Source: Dehalococcoidia bacterium
Lineage (GTDB): Bacteria; Chloroflexota; Dehalococcoidia; Lucifugimonadales; JAGWBF01
DNA length: 64,000 bases
NCBI GenBank assembly: GCA_021295955.1
Contig: JAGWBJ010000016.1
Coordinates: 1 to 64,000 of the forward strand
Direction of reading: 5' to 3'
This document shows positions 24,907 through 33,164 of the stretch, in pieces. Positions within the stretch are counted from its first letter, which is position 1; the number at the start of each line of letters is the position of its first letter. The notes under the pieces are model-generated. The model saw only the letters and a program-made list of their open reading frames with translations, was not told where the DNA came from and ran no database searches. Made by a program: the position numbers and the translations under genes.

Positions 24907-26013
24907 ATGAAGAGTATCGAGCTGGACTACAGCAAGCGTTGCGCCGACGAGCCCTCCAAGGGGCACAACCGCTGGCATCCCGACATCCCGCCCGCCGTCG
25001 AGGCTGACCCCGGCGAGGAGGTGGTGATACAGACCAGGAACGCCTTCGACGGCGAGGTCACGCCCGCCTCCAAGAACGAGGACCTACGGAGCCCCAACCT
25101 GGGCGTGGTCCACCCCCTGACCGGTCCGGTCTACGTGAAGGGGGCCGAGCCCGGCGACCTGCTGGAGTGCAACATCCTGAACGTAGAGCCCGCCAAGTGG
25201 GGCTTTACCACCATCATTCCCGGCTTCGGGTTCCTGCGGGACCTGTACACCGAGCCCTACGTCGTCCACTGGAACATCGACGGAGACTACGCCGAGTCGG
25301 AGCAGCTCCCCGGGGTCCGGGTGCCCGGCGCCTCCTTCATGGGGGTCATCGGCGTGGCCCCCTCCAGGCAGCTTCTCGAGGAGACCATCGCCCGGGAGGC
25401 CGAGCTCCTGAGCCGGGGCGGCGCCGTCCTGGGACCGGACCCGGCAGGCGCCGTACCCACCACCGAGCCCATCGCCTCCGAGGCCCTGAGGACCGTCCCT
25501 CCCAGGGAGAACGGCGGCAACATGGACATAAAGCAGCTCAGCTCGGGCACCCGGCTGATGCTTCCGGTGTTCACCGAGGGGGCGCTGTTCTCCGCCGGCG
25601 ACGCCCACTTCGCTCAGGGAGACTCGGAGTGCTGCGGCACCGCGGTGGAGATGGACTCCACCCTCCACGTGAGCTTCCGGCTGCGCAAGGGCGAGGCCGC
25701 CAGCCGCAACATCCGCTTCCCAATCTTCGAGCGGGACACCTACTTTATCCGCCCGGAGACGGCGGTGCCCCAACGCTTCCTGGCCACGACGGGGATGTGC
25801 ATCGACAGCGAGGGCAAGAACCAGTCTGAGGACGCCACCCTGGCGGCGCGGAACGCCCTGACCAGCATGATCCAGCTTCTGATGGAGCGGGGCTGGAGCC
25901 GGGAGCAGGCCTACTGCATCTGCAGCGTGGCCGTCGACCTGAAGCTCAGTGAGATGGTCGACGTGCCCAATTTCGTGGTGTCGGCCTTCCTGCCCCTGGA
26001 CATATTCCGGTAG
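24907..26013 (+). CDS. Acetamidase/formamidase family protein (FmdA-like)
   Basis: A 368-residue protein with family features: HNRWHPDIPP at the N-terminus, GPVYVKGAEPGDLLEC, FGFLRD, the PGASFMGVIGVAP segment, GGNMDIKQL with its metal-site Asp, and GDAHFAQGDSE. These enzymes hydrolyse formamide or acetamide to ammonia and the acid, in the cytoplasm. The ORF track begins at 24817, but the ATG at 24907 has AGGAGG at the right distance. It is alone in its transcription unit. With three amidases and an M20 hydrolase it points to amide-nitrogen scavenging. Confidence 0.88.
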   Translation: MKSIELDYSKRCADEPSKGHNRWHPDIPPAVEADPGEEVVIQTRNAFDGEVTPASKNEDLRSPNLGVVHPLTGPVYVKGAEPGDLLECNILNVEPAKWGFTTIIPGFGFLRDLYTEPYVVHWNIDGDYAESEQLPGVRVPGASFMGVIGVAPSRQLLEETIAREAELLSRGGAVLGPDPAGAVPTTEPIASEALRTVPPRENGGNMDIKQLSSGTRLMLPVFTEGALFSAGDAHFAQGDSECCGTAVEMDSTLHVSFRLRKGEAASRNIRFPIFERDTYFIRPETAVPQRFLATTGMCIDSEGKNQSEDATLAARNALTSMIQLLMERGWSREQAYCICSVAVDLKLSEMVDVPNFVVSAFLPLDIFR

Positions 26014-26650
26014 CGGGCCTCATTGGCTGGGTGGCTGTCGTAGGGGCGCCCCTCGTGGGCGCCTTGGCCTTCACAGGGCCTTGGCCAATGGCCGCCCGGG
26101 AACCCTCGACGGGGACTCACGATTCCTCGCCTGCGGGCTCGGAATGACAGGGCCTTGTGAAGGCCACGTATGGGGATGAAAATAACAGTCCCCTCCTCAC
26201 CGCCATTCCGGCCCACGAGCCGGAATCTAGGGGTGTTGGGGGGCCTCCTCCAGATGCGTAGAAGGAAGGACCAGAGGAGATCGGCGGATGGCTATGCCCC
26301 TCTCCTCCCCTGGGTTCCGGCCTTCGGAACGACGGGGATGAAAATGGCGGTCCCCTCCTGACCGCCATTCCGGCGCACGAGCCGGAATCCACAGGAGGGT
26401 TGGGGGGCCTCGTTCGGATGCGTAGAAGGAAGAACCAGAGGAGATCGGCGGATGGCTATGCCCCTCCCATCTCCTGGATTCCCGCGTGCGCGGGAATGAC
26501 GGGTGGGTAGGGAGGAATGACGGGTGGGCGATTCGTCAACAGGGATGCTACAAGTTATTTCATGGCAATGACAGGGTAGCCGAGGATCCCCGCCCCCAAC
26601 CCTGGAATCCGGCTCTGGGGCCGGAATGACGGTGGGAAGAGACTCGTCCC
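26014..26650. repeat. Gene-free region with two tandem mosaic-repeat modules
   Basis: About 640 bases without a gene. Two copies of a roughly 161-bp module start with GGGGATGAAAAT at 26173 and 26334. Each has a pyrimidine-rich part, an ATTCCGG...CCGGAAT palindrome (26206-26227 and 26367-26388), then GAGGAGATCGGCGGATGGCT, and a closing palindrome. The first closes with a diverged GTTCCGGCCTTCGGAAC, the second with the exact ATTCCCGCGTGCGCGGGAAT (26478-26497). A lone palindrome AATCCGGCTCTGGGGCCGGAAT is at 26606-26627. The small ORFs in the track here come from the repeats. Confidence 0.8.
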
Positions 26651-27403
26651 CTACCCGATGACGGTGGGGGCCATGGTGCCGTCGGGGGCGACCCGGAGGG
26701 TCATGTCTCCCACGCCGTCGTGGCTCAGCATGATGCGCAGGCTGTCATCCCCGCTGAAGTACTCCACGGCGTTGCCCTCTCCCAGCCGGAAGGCCCGGTC
26801 GTGGCCGGGATAGAAGATCCGGGAGGAGCTGAGCAGCTTCCTTACGCTCTCGGCCGCCTCCTTCTCGTCCCAGAAGATTATCATCGGCTGGCCTGTGACC
26901 ACCGAGTTGGCCCACGGCAGGGCGTCGCCGGAGATGGCCACCTGACCCTCGGGAGTGTCCACCAAGACGCTGATGTGCCCCTTGGTATGCCCCGGAGTCT
27001 CCAGAATACGCACCCCCGGCTCGATCTCGGCCCCCTCCACGACCTTCTCCACGTCCCTGCCCTCCAGGGTGTTCAGGAAGTACCTGGCCGTGGCCAGGTC
27101 GGGCCTCTTGGGGTCCCTGGCGTACTCCAGCTCCTTGGGGTGTATCATGATCTTGGCGTTGGGGAACATGTCGGTGTTCTGGCAGTGGTCCCAGTGGGCG
27201 TGGGTCAGGACCACGCCGTGGATGTCCTCCCTGGGCACGTTGGCGCGCTCCAACGCTGCGGCAAGCTGGTTGGCGCGGCCCTGGTGCCCGACGTCGACCA
27301 GGATGTTGGTCCTGCCGCGCAGCAGGGCGATGGTGCACAACCCCAGGTTCCCCTGGTCGGTGTTGACATGGAACCCCGTTAGCAGATGCGTTATCTCCGG
27401 CAT
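26651..27403 (-). CDS. Metallo-beta-lactamase-fold hydrolase
   Basis: A 250-residue MBL-fold protein with the full dizinc set: LTHAHWDHC (HxHxDH), His in TPGHTKGH, Asp in ISGDALPW and His in FYPGHDR. It hydrolyses an ester, thioester or lactone-type bond; lactonase or glyoxalase-II-like activity is possible. The ORF track extends to 27598, but the ATG at 27403 follows GAGGAG and fits the family N-terminus (ITHLLTGFHVNTDQG). An LLM oxidoreductase lies upstream on the same strand (59 bases), so they are probably co-transcribed. Confidence 0.88.
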   Translation of the reverse strand: MPEITHLLTGFHVNTDQGNLGLCTIALLRGRTNILVDVGHQGRANQLAAALERANVPREDIHGVVLTHAHWDHCQNTDMFPNAKIMIHPKELEYARDPKRPDLATARYFLNTLEGRDVEKVVEGAEIEPGVRILETPGHTKGHISVLVDTPEGQVAISGDALPWANSVVTGQPMIIFWDEKEAAESVRKLLSSSRIFYPGHDRAFRLGEGNAVEYFSGDDSLRIMLSHDGVGDMTLRVAPDGTMAPTVIG

Positions 27404-27462
27404 GACTCTCCTCATCATTGAGTCCGGGATGGTGTCCGGGCCGTCAAGGCTGGCCTTCGGGC

Positions 27463-28329
27463 CTATCCGGCCATCGCCTCCTTGAACCGGCGTATAGCGT
27501 CGATGTGCTCCTGGGGGGAGGTGAGGCCGGCGTTCATGGTGTTGACCGACAGGTGGGTGGCCCCCAGCCCCTCCCACGCTTTCGCCTGTCTGGACCACTC
27601 GTCGGGGCCGCTGCCGGCCACGTTGACTCGGGTCTCGATGCCGATGGAGGCGGGGTCGCGGCCCGCCTCCCGGGCGTAGCCGCGCATGCGGTCCAGGATC
27701 GCCGCGGCCTTGTCGTCGGGCGGAAACTGGGGGAACCAGCCGTCGGCGATGCGCCCCACCCGCCGTATCACCGGCTCCGCTCCTCCGCCCAGCCAGACCG
27801 GGATGGGCCGCTGGACGGGGAGGGGGTTAAGGCCCGCGTTGTCGACCCTGTGCCAGCGCCCCTCGAAGTTGACTATCGCCTGGGTCCAGAGGGCCCTCAT
27901 CAAGGCGATCTGCTCCTCGCTCCGCCGTCCCCGGTTGTGGAAGTCCTCTCCCAGAGCCTCGTACTCCACGTGGTTCCAGCCGGTGCCTATCCCCAGCCTC
28001 AGCCGGCCTCCGCTGAGCACGTCCACCTCCGCCGCCTGCTTTGCCACCAGGGCCGTCTGACGCTGGCCCAGGATTATCACCGCCGTGACCAGCTCCATTC
28101 TCTCGGTGAGGGCGGCCAGGTATCCGTACACGACGAAGGGCTCGTGGAACATGTCCTTGGAGGTATAGGTGCCCGTCCATCCCTTGTGGTGGCTCGTGTC
28201 CGCGCCCAGCACGTGGTCGAAGATGATCATGTGCTCGAAGCCGAGACCCTCGGCCGCCTGGGCGTAGTCGCGCACCGCCACCGGGTCCGCGCCGATTTCG
28301 GTCTGAGGAAACACAACTCCTAGCTGCAT
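27463..28329 (-). CDS. LLM-class flavin/F420-dependent oxidoreductase
   Basis: A 288-residue luciferase-family TIM barrel, shorter than the one at 19744. Motifs are MQLGVVFPQTEIG at the start, LGFEHMIIFDHVLG, AAEVDVLSGGRLRLGIGTGW, PIPVWLGGGAEP and the ending RRFKEAMAG. The form with GIGTGWNxxEYEALG is common among predicted F420-dependent enzymes, so F420 may be the cofactor; this is inference. It is the first gene of an LLM-MBL operon read leftward. Its ATG has GGGAG upstream. Confidence 0.88.
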   Translation of the reverse strand: MQLGVVFPQTEIGADPVAVRDYAQAAEGLGFEHMIIFDHVLGADTSHHKGWTGTYTSKDMFHEPFVVYGYLAALTERMELVTAVIILGQRQTALVAKQAAEVDVLSGGRLRLGIGTGWNHVEYEALGEDFHNRGRRSEEQIALMRALWTQAIVNFEGRWHRVDNAGLNPLPVQRPIPVWLGGGAEPVIRRVGRIADGWFPQFPPDDKAAAILDRMRGYAREAGRDPASIGIETRVNVAGSGPDEWSRQAKAWEGLGATHLSVNTMNAGLTSPQEHIDAIRRFKEAMAG

Positions 28330-28397
28330 AGCGACTCCCTTCGCACGTATCGGAGATAGAACCGTGGCTCTTGGGGACGTTCCGACGGCTCGGGGGG

Positions 28398-28406
28398 ATT
28401 ATATCA
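28398..28406 (-). promoter_or_regulatory. Extended -10 promoter for the LLM-MBL operon
   Basis: Minus strand TGATATAAT (TG-N-TATAAT), about 70 bases before the LLM start codon. Confidence 0.45.
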
Positions 28407-28476
28407 CGGGCCCAGTCCCGGAAAGGCCGCCGAGCCCCTTCGCCCAAGTAGGTCTGACGGCATTGGCCGGAATTGC

Positions 28477-28560
28477 CGATGGCCTTATGAGGGCTACGTA
28501 TGGGGATGAAAATGACGATGCCCCCCCCACCGCCATTCCGGCCCCGGAGCCGGGATCCAG
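28477..28560 (+). repeat. Partial mosaic repeat module
   Basis: A segment GAGGGCTACGTATGGGGATGA is followed by the palindrome ATTCCGGCCCCGGAGCCGGGAT (28535-28556). It matches the left half of the modules near 21200 and 26165. The rest of the 28330-28640 gap shows nothing else. Confidence 0.7.
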
Positions 28561-28640
28561 GGGCGGCGTGGGGGTACGTGGATGCCAAGGGTCGCGTGGC
28601 GTATACTCTGAGCGAATACCCAATGCTCGAGGGGGAACGT

Positions 28641-29063
28641 ATGACGCTAAACACCTACCTTCACTTCAACGGCAACTGCCGGGAGGCCTTCGAATTCTAC
28701 AGGTCGGTCTTCGGGGGAGAGTTCACCATCCTGGAGACCTTCAGGAACGGCCCGCCCGACATGGGCCTCCCGGAGGAGGAGCTGGACAACGTCATGCACG
28801 TCTCGTACCCCGTTGGGTCCAGCGTGCTCATGGGCAGCGACGTCCCGTCGGCCTTCGGCCCTCCCACAGTGATGGGCAGCAACTTCTCCATCTCCTACTC
28901 GACCCGGACGAAGGAGGAGACGGACGACCTGTTCGCCAAGATCTCCGCGGGCGGCAAGGTAACGATGCCGCCCGCGGAGATGTTCTGGGGGGCGTACTTC
29001 GGCGCCTGCACCGACAAGTTCGGCATCAACTGGCAGCTCAACTACGAGCATCAGGCGGGGTAG
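28641..29063 (+). CDS. PhnB-like VOC family protein
   Basis: A 140-residue PhnB/YhdN-type VOC protein: NTYLHFNGNCREAFEFYRSVFGGEF at the start is diagnostic, followed by MHVSYPVGSSVLMGSD, KISAGGKVTMP and FWGAYFGACTDKFGINW. The family is of unclear function, though some members are called 3-demethylubiquinone methyltransferase-like by homology. The ORF track starts at 28500 in the mosaic repeat; the ATG at 28641 has GAGGGGGA upstream. It ends 10 bases before the tRNA/tuf promoter. Confidence 0.85.
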   Translation: MTLNTYLHFNGNCREAFEFYRSVFGGEFTILETFRNGPPDMGLPEEELDNVMHVSYPVGSSVLMGSDVPSAFGPPTVMGSNFSISYSTRTKEETDDLFAKISAGGKVTMPPAEMFWGAYFGACTDKFGINWQLNYEHQAG

Positions 29064-29072
29064 CCGCGCTTA

Positions 29073-29101
29073 TTGACTTTCTTCGTTGCGGTTCATATAC
29101 T
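29073..29101 (+). promoter_or_regulatory. Strong sigma70-like promoter for the tRNA-tuf-ribosomal operon
   Basis: TTGACT, a 17-base spacer, TATACT: 5/6 at both boxes, the best promoter in the window. It precedes three tRNAs and tuf. A 9-bp stem-loop (CGTGGCCCC/GGGGCCACG, 29128-29152) lies in the leader; it lacks a T-tract and may help tRNA processing. Confidence 0.75.
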
Positions 29102-29180
29102 AGATTACCGGTTGCCTAGAGCCCGAGCGTGGCCCCCTTCGTCGGGGCCACGTTGTGCGTGACCGGCCGGGTCCGAGGCG

Positions 29181-29256
29181 GCCCCAGTGGCGCAAGGGTA
29201 GCGCAGCCGATTTGTAATCGGCAGGTTGGTGGGTTCGAATCCCCTCTGGGGCTCCA
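29181..29256 (+). tRNA. tRNA-Thr (anticodon TGT)
   Basis: Acceptor arms GCCCCAG and CTGGGGC pair perfectly. The D arm holds GCGCAAGGGTAGCGC, the anticodon stem GCCGA/TCGGC encloses TTTGTAA with anticodon TGT, and the T arm GGTGGGTTCGAATCCCC follows. CCA is encoded. Confidence 0.96.
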
Positions 29257-29347
29257 ACCGCAGCTGGCCAAGGCGCCATATTTCGCCGACGACGCCGCCG
29301 GAGGTGTTGGCTGCTACTTGCGACTGTGCTAAACTGAGTGTCTGACC

Positions 29348-29435
29348 GGAGGGGTGGGTGAGTGGTTTAAACCACCAGACTGTAAATCTGGCGCCCGGAA
29401 GGGCTTCGTAGGTTCGAATCCTACCCCCTCCACCA
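29348..29435 (+). tRNA. tRNA-Tyr (anticodon GTA)
   Basis: Acceptor GGAGGGG/CCCCTCC, anticodon arm CCAGACTGTAAATCTGG with anticodon GTA, a long variable arm (GCGCCCGGAAGGGCTTCG) as in class II tRNA-Tyr, T arm GTAGGTTCGAATCCTAC and an encoded CCA. Confidence 0.96.
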
Positions 29436-29464
29436 TCAGGACGGTGCACGAGTCACACGATAGG

Positions 29465-29539
29465 GCCCACATAGCTCAGCGGTAGAGCACGTTCTTGGTA
29501 AGAACGGGGTCGGCGGTTCAATTCCGCCTGTGGGCTCCA
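29465..29539 (+). tRNA. tRNA-Thr (anticodon GGT)
   Basis: Acceptor GCCCACA/TGTGGGC, D arm GCTCAGCGGTAGAGC, anticodon stem GTTCT/AGAAC around TGGTA with anticodon GGT, T arm GGCGGTTCAATTCCGCC, CCA encoded. It lies 47 bases before tuf, as in the classic thr-tyr-(gly)-thr-tufB arrangement; the Gly tRNA is absent here. Confidence 0.96.
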
Positions 29540-29586
29540 CTGATAAGAGGGCACAAGCCCAATACCACTGAACAGGAAAGGACCAG

Positions 29587-30792
29587 ATGGCGAAGCAGCG
29601 TTTTGACAGGAGCAAACCCCATATCAACGTGGGAACCATAGGTCACGTGGACCACGGCAAGACCACGTTGACCTCGGCTATCACCACCGTGCTGGCATCT
29701 GCGGGCACCGGCACATCGGTCCGGGCTTTCGATACCATCGACAACGCTCCCGAGGAGAAGGCGCGGGGCCTGACCATAGCCATCTCCCACATCGAGTACG
29801 AGACGGAGCAGCGGCACTACGCCCACGTGGACTGTCCCGGCCACGCCGACTACATCAAGAACATGATCACCGGCGCCGCCCAGATGGACGGAGCCATCCT
29901 GGTGGTCAGCGCCCCCGACGGCCCGATGCCCCAGACGCGGGAGCACATCCTCCTGGCCCGCCAGGTGGAGGTGCCCCGCATCGTGGTGGCCCTCAACAAG
30001 GTGGACGCCATGGACGACCCGGAGCTGCTTGAGCTGGTGGAGCTGGAGGTCCGCGACCTCCTCAACCAGTACGAGTTCCCCGGGGACGACATCCCGATAG
30101 TGAGGGTCAGCGCCCTCAAGGCCCTAGAAGAGCAGGAAGCTGGCCAAGCCGACGGCCCCTGGAGCCAGAATATCCTGAACCTCATGGCAACGGTGGATGA
30201 ATACGTCCCCCAGCCCCAGAGGCTCGTTGACCAGCCCTTCCTCATGCCCATCGAGGACGTATTCGGCATCAAGGGCAGGGGTACCGTGGTGACCGGCAGG
30301 GTCGAGCGGGGTACGGTGAACCAGGGCGACGACGTGGAAATCGTGGGCCACGGACAGGTCCGCAAGACCGTCGCCACCGGCCTGGAGATGTTCCACAAGA
30401 TCCTGGACAGCTCAGAGGCGGGAGACGCCGTTGGCGTGCTCCTGCGGGGCGTCGACCGCGACGAGGTCGAGCGGGGGCAGGTGCTGGTGAAGCCGGGCAC
30501 GGTCCAGCCCCACCTCACCGCCGAGGCCGAGGTGTACGTTCTGAGCATCGCGGAGGGTGGACGGCACACCCCCTTCTTCAACGGGTACAAGCCCCAGTTC
30601 TACATCCGGACGTCCGACATCACCGGCGAGATAGGCCTCCCCGAGGGTGTGGAGATGGTCATGCCGGGCGACAACATAACCATGAAGATCAACCTCATCT
30701 ACCCGGTGGCCATCGAGGAGGGCCTGAGGTTCGCCGTCCGAGAGGGCGGACGCACCGTGGGCGCCGGGGTATTCACGAAAGTGCTGGACTAG
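29587..30792 (+). CDS. tuf: Translation elongation factor Tu
   Basis: EF-Tu, 401 residues, carries aminoacyl-tRNA to the ribosome using GTP. The GTPase motifs are intact: [10 protein letters not shown] (P-loop), DCPGHAD, NKVD and SALKAL, followed by domains II and III with [10 protein letters not shown] and the ending [15 protein letters not shown]. Some usually fixed positions differ: RGLTIAISH in switch I (commonly RGITIN-x-SH) and [11 protein letters not shown] (commonly ISGRGTVV). The key Thr of switch I is kept. It is encoded after three tRNAs and before rpmG, one probable operon. Confidence 0.97.
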   Translation: MAKQRFDRSKPHINVGTIGHVDHGKTTLTSAITTVLASAGTGTSVRAFDTIDNAPEEKARGLTIAISHIEYETEQRHYAHVDCPGHADYIKNMITGAAQMDGAILVVSAPDGPMPQTREHILLARQVEVPRIVVALNKVDAMDDPELLELVELEVRDLLNQYEFPGDDIPIVRVSALKALEEQEAGQADGPWSQNILNLMATVDEYVPQPQRLVDQPFLMPIEDVFGIKGRGTVVTGRVERGTVNQGDDVEIVGHGQVRKTVATGLEMFHKILDSSEAGDAVGVLLRGVDRDEVERGQVLVKPGTVQPHLTAEAEVYVLSIAEGGRHTPFFNGYKPQFYIRTSDITGEIGLPEGVEMVMPGDNITMKINLIYPVAIEEGLRFAVREGGRTVGAGVFTKVLD

Positions 30793-30795
30793 GCC

Positions 30796-30966
30796 ATGGC
30801 GAAGAAGAACACGGGCGCCCGCATAGTCGTCAACATGCAGTGCACCGACTGCCGAGAGCGCAACTACACCAGCAGCAAGAACCGGCGAAACGACACCCAG
30901 CGCCTGGAGCTGCGCAAGTACTGCTCCCGGTGCCACGGCCACAAGGTCCACCGAGAGGTCCGATAG
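30796..30966 (+). CDS. rpmG: 50S ribosomal protein L33
   Basis: A 56-residue gene too short for the ORF track. It starts MAKKNTGARIVVNMQCTDC and ends KYCSRCHGHKVHREVR. The two CxxC pairs (CTDC, CSRC) make it the zinc-binding form of L33. It begins 3 bases after the tuf stop and ends 3 bases before the secE start, so coupling is tight. Confidence 0.95.
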   Translation: MAKKNTGARIVVNMQCTDCRERNYTSSKNRRNDTQRLELRKYCSRCHGHKVHREVR

Positions 30967-30969
30967 GCT

Positions 30970-31209
30970 GTGGTCAGGGCCAGAGGGTCGGGGTCGCGGA
31001 TAATCACCCGTGGCGGGATGCGTCGCGGGAGTCCCGTCCAGTTCTTCCAAGAGACCATCGGAGAGCTGCGAAAGGCCGTCTGGCCCACGCGGGAGGAGAC
31101 TTGGCGGCTGACGTGGATAGTCATCGTCATCTCCAGTATAGCCGGGGCACTGCTGGGCCTTCTGGACTTCGTGCTCACCCGCACCTTCGGCCGGTACGTG
31201 ATAGGCTGA
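30970..31209 (+). CDS. secE: Preprotein translocase subunit SecE
   Basis: A 79-residue SecE with one C-terminal transmembrane helix (WIVIVISSIAGALLGLLDFV). The conserved amphipathic part before it, FFQETIGELRKAVWPTREET, clamps SecY. The GTG at 30970 is used; an ATG at 31018 would give a 63-residue protein that still holds all conserved parts, and I cannot decide between them. It lies between rpmG and nusG as usual. Confidence 0.93.
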   Translation: MVRARGSGSRIITRGGMRRGSPVQFFQETIGELRKAVWPTREETWRLTWIVIVISSIAGALLGLLDFVLTRTFGRYVIG

Positions 31210-31257
31210 TCCACCACCGGGTCTAGCGGCCGGCCACCGCGGAAGGGAATATCGAAC

Positions 31258-31815
31258 ATGGCGACCACGAGCAAGGACACGCGCTGGTACATCATCCACA
31301 CGTACTCCGGCCAGGAGGAGCGTGTGAAGAAGAACCTGGACCTGCGCATCCAGAGCCTGGACATGCAACACAAGATCTTCCAGGTCGTCGTGCCCACCGA
31401 GGAGGAGATCGTCCTCAAGGACGGCAAGCGCAGGCCCGAGCGGAAGAAGGTGTTCCACGGCTACATCCTGGTGCAGATGAACCTGGACGACGAGAGCTGG
31501 TACGCGGTCCGGAACACGCCGGGGGTGAGCGGGTTCGTCTCCTCCGAGGACGAGGTCGAGAAGAGGCCGAAGCCGGTGCCCCTGGAGGACGAAGAGGTCG
31601 AGTCCATCCTGAAGCAGATCGAGTCCGGCCCGCCCAAGGTGACCGTCGGGTTCGTGAAGGGCCAGACGGTGCGCATAACCGCGGGCCCCTTCGCCGACTT
31701 CATCGGCGCAGTGGGCGAGATAGACGCGGGCAAGGGCAAGGTCCGCGTGCTGGTCTCCTTCTTCGGACGGGAGACTCCCATCGAGCTGGACTTCCTCCAG
31801 GTGGAGCGCATCTAG
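31258..31815 (+). CDS. nusG: Transcription termination/antitermination factor NusG
   Basis: A 185-residue NusG. The NGN domain (WYIIHTYSGQEERVKKNL, FHGYILVQM, NTPGVSGFV) binds RNA polymerase. The C-terminal KOW domain (FVKGQTVRITAGPFADFIGAV...KVRVLVSFFGRETPIELDF) contacts Rho or ribosomal protein S10. The ATG has GAAGGGAA upstream. It follows secE and precedes rplK, the standard order. Confidence 0.97.
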   Translation: MATTSKDTRWYIIHTYSGQEERVKKNLDLRIQSLDMQHKIFQVVVPTEEEIVLKDGKRRPERKKVFHGYILVQMNLDDESWYAVRNTPGVSGFVSSEDEVEKRPKPVPLEDEEVESILKQIESGPPKVTVGFVKGQTVRITAGPFADFIGAVGEIDAGKGKVRVLVSFFGRETPIELDFLQVERI

Positions 31816-31824
31816 GAGAGTAGG

Positions 31825-32250
31825 TTGGCCAAGAAGGTACGAGCCGTCATCAAGCTGCAGCTCCAGGCAGGCAAGGCCACGCCCGCGCCGCCCGTGGGCC
31901 CGGCCCTGGGCCAGCACGGGGTCAACATTATGGCCTTCGTCAAGGAGTACAACGAGCGCACCGGGACCCAGGCCGGCACCATCATACCCGTGGCGATCAC
32001 CGTCTTCGAAGACCGCTCCTTCAATTTCGTGACCAAGACGCCGCCGGCGTCGGAGCTGCTGCGCAAGGCCGCCGGCGTCGAGAAGGGCAGCGACCAGGCG
32101 CGGCGCAACTCCGTGGGAAGCGTGAAGCGCGCCGACGTCCGGGAGATCGCCGAGCTGAAGCTCCAGGACCTCAACGCCTCCTCGGTGGAAAAAGCCATGT
32201 CCATCATCGAGGGCACGGCAAAGACCATGGGCATCGAGGTGAAGGAGTAG
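31825..32250 (+). CDS. rplK: 50S ribosomal protein L11
   Basis: A 141-residue L11, recognised by [41 protein letters not shown] and the ending [12 protein letters not shown]. It forms the GTPase-associated centre with 23S rRNA. It starts from TTG, 9 bases after nusG. Confidence 0.96.
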   Translation: MAKKVRAVIKLQLQAGKATPAPPVGPALGQHGVNIMAFVKEYNERTGTQAGTIIPVAITVFEDRSFNFVTKTPPASELLRKAAGVEKGSDQARRNSVGSVKRADVREIAELKLQDLNASSVEKAMSIIEGTAKTMGIEVKE

Positions 32251-32251
32251 G

Positions 32252-32968
32252 ATGGCAAAACGCAGCAAGCGGTACACGGCCCTGCTGGAGAAGGTGGACC
32301 CCGACGCCACCTACCCTCCCCAGGAGGCCGTGGCGCTGGTAAAGGAGATGGGCAGCCTGAAGTTCGATGAGACCGTCGAGCTCCACCTCCGGACCGGCTC
32401 CGACACGCGCCACGCCGACCAGATGGTCCGCGGGGTAACGGTCCTCCCCCACGGCCTGGGCAAGCAGGTGAGGGTCCTGGTCTTCGCCACCGGGGAGGCC
32501 GCCGACCTGGCGCGCCAGGCCGGCGCCGACTACGTGGGAGACGACGACCTGATCACGCAGATCGAGGGCGGCTGGACCGAGTTCGACGTGGGCCTGGCCG
32601 TGCCAGACATCATGAGCAAGATCGGCAGGCTGGGCCGTGTCCTTGGAAGGCGCGGCCTGATGCCCAATCCGCGGACCGGCACCATGGTGCAGCCCCAGGA
32701 CCTGCCCCGCATCATAGACGAGGCGAAGAAGGGGCGCCTGGAGTTTCGCATGGACAGGACCGCCATCATCCACTGCCCCGTGGGCAAGACCAGCTTCAGT
32801 GAGCAGCACCTCCTGGAGAACATCTCCTCACTGATGGACTCGGTGACCCGCGCCAGGCCCGCGGCGGTGAAGGGAGCGTTCGTCCGGTCCGCCTACCTTA
32901 CGACCAGCATGAGCCCCAGCGTAAGGCTGGACCTGGCGGCCCTGCAGAGCTTGAAGGCCGAGGACTAG
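32252..32968 (+). CDS. rplA: 50S ribosomal protein L1
   Basis: A 238-residue L1 with KRSKRYTALLEKVDPDATYPPQEAV, GTVLPHGLGK-type rRNA-binding part (VTVLPHGLGKQVRV), LGRRGLMPNPRTGTM and the C-terminal FVRSAYLTTSMSPSVRLDL. It forms the L1 stalk. It starts one base after the rplK stop, so the two are translationally coupled. Confidence 0.96.
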   Translation: MAKRSKRYTALLEKVDPDATYPPQEAVALVKEMGSLKFDETVELHLRTGSDTRHADQMVRGVTVLPHGLGKQVRVLVFATGEAADLARQAGADYVGDDDLITQIEGGWTEFDVGLAVPDIMSKIGRLGRVLGRRGLMPNPRTGTMVQPQDLPRIIDEAKKGRLEFRMDRTAIIHCPVGKTSFSEQHLLENISSLMDSVTRARPAAVKGAFVRSAYLTTSMSPSVRLDLAALQSLKAED

Positions 32969-32994
32969 AGGAGGCACGAACCCACAGAAGACCA

Positions 32995-33150
32995 TCCCCA
33001 GAGTGAACGCCAAAGACAGCAGGTCCTCGAACATTCGAGGTTAAAGAACACGCCTGCCGAGGCAGTCAGGGAGATGCGGGACAACGGCGCCTGGCCCGGC
33101 GCCGAGCGCCAGTGCAAGAAGACCCTGCGCCTTTGACGCGGGGTTTTTTG
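32995..33150 (+). ncRNA. Ribosomal L10 leader with intrinsic attenuator
   Basis: The rplA-rplJ gap carries CCAAAGACAGCAGGT (33010 on), then TTAAAG and CCTGCCGAGGCAG, the core of known L10 leader RNAs, to which the L10(L12)4 complex binds to repress its own operon. Further down, ACCCTGCG-CCTTTGA-CGCGGGGT followed by six T (33122-33150) is an intrinsic terminator hairpin (8 bp, one GU). So control is probably by transcription attenuation just before rplJ. Confidence 0.8.
33122..33150 (+). terminator. Intrinsic terminator/attenuator before rplJ
   Basis: An 8-bp stem, 7-base loop and T6 tract, 15 bases upstream of the rplJ start codon. Because rplJ and rplL lie downstream, it must be conditional. 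Confidence 0.75.
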
Positions 33151-33164
33151 TCGAGAGGTGAACC

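Noticed and set aside
30412-32310. 632-residue antisense ORF across tuf, secE, nusG and rplK
   Set aside because: It is a high-GC shadow of well-known genes, with a composition unlike a real protein.
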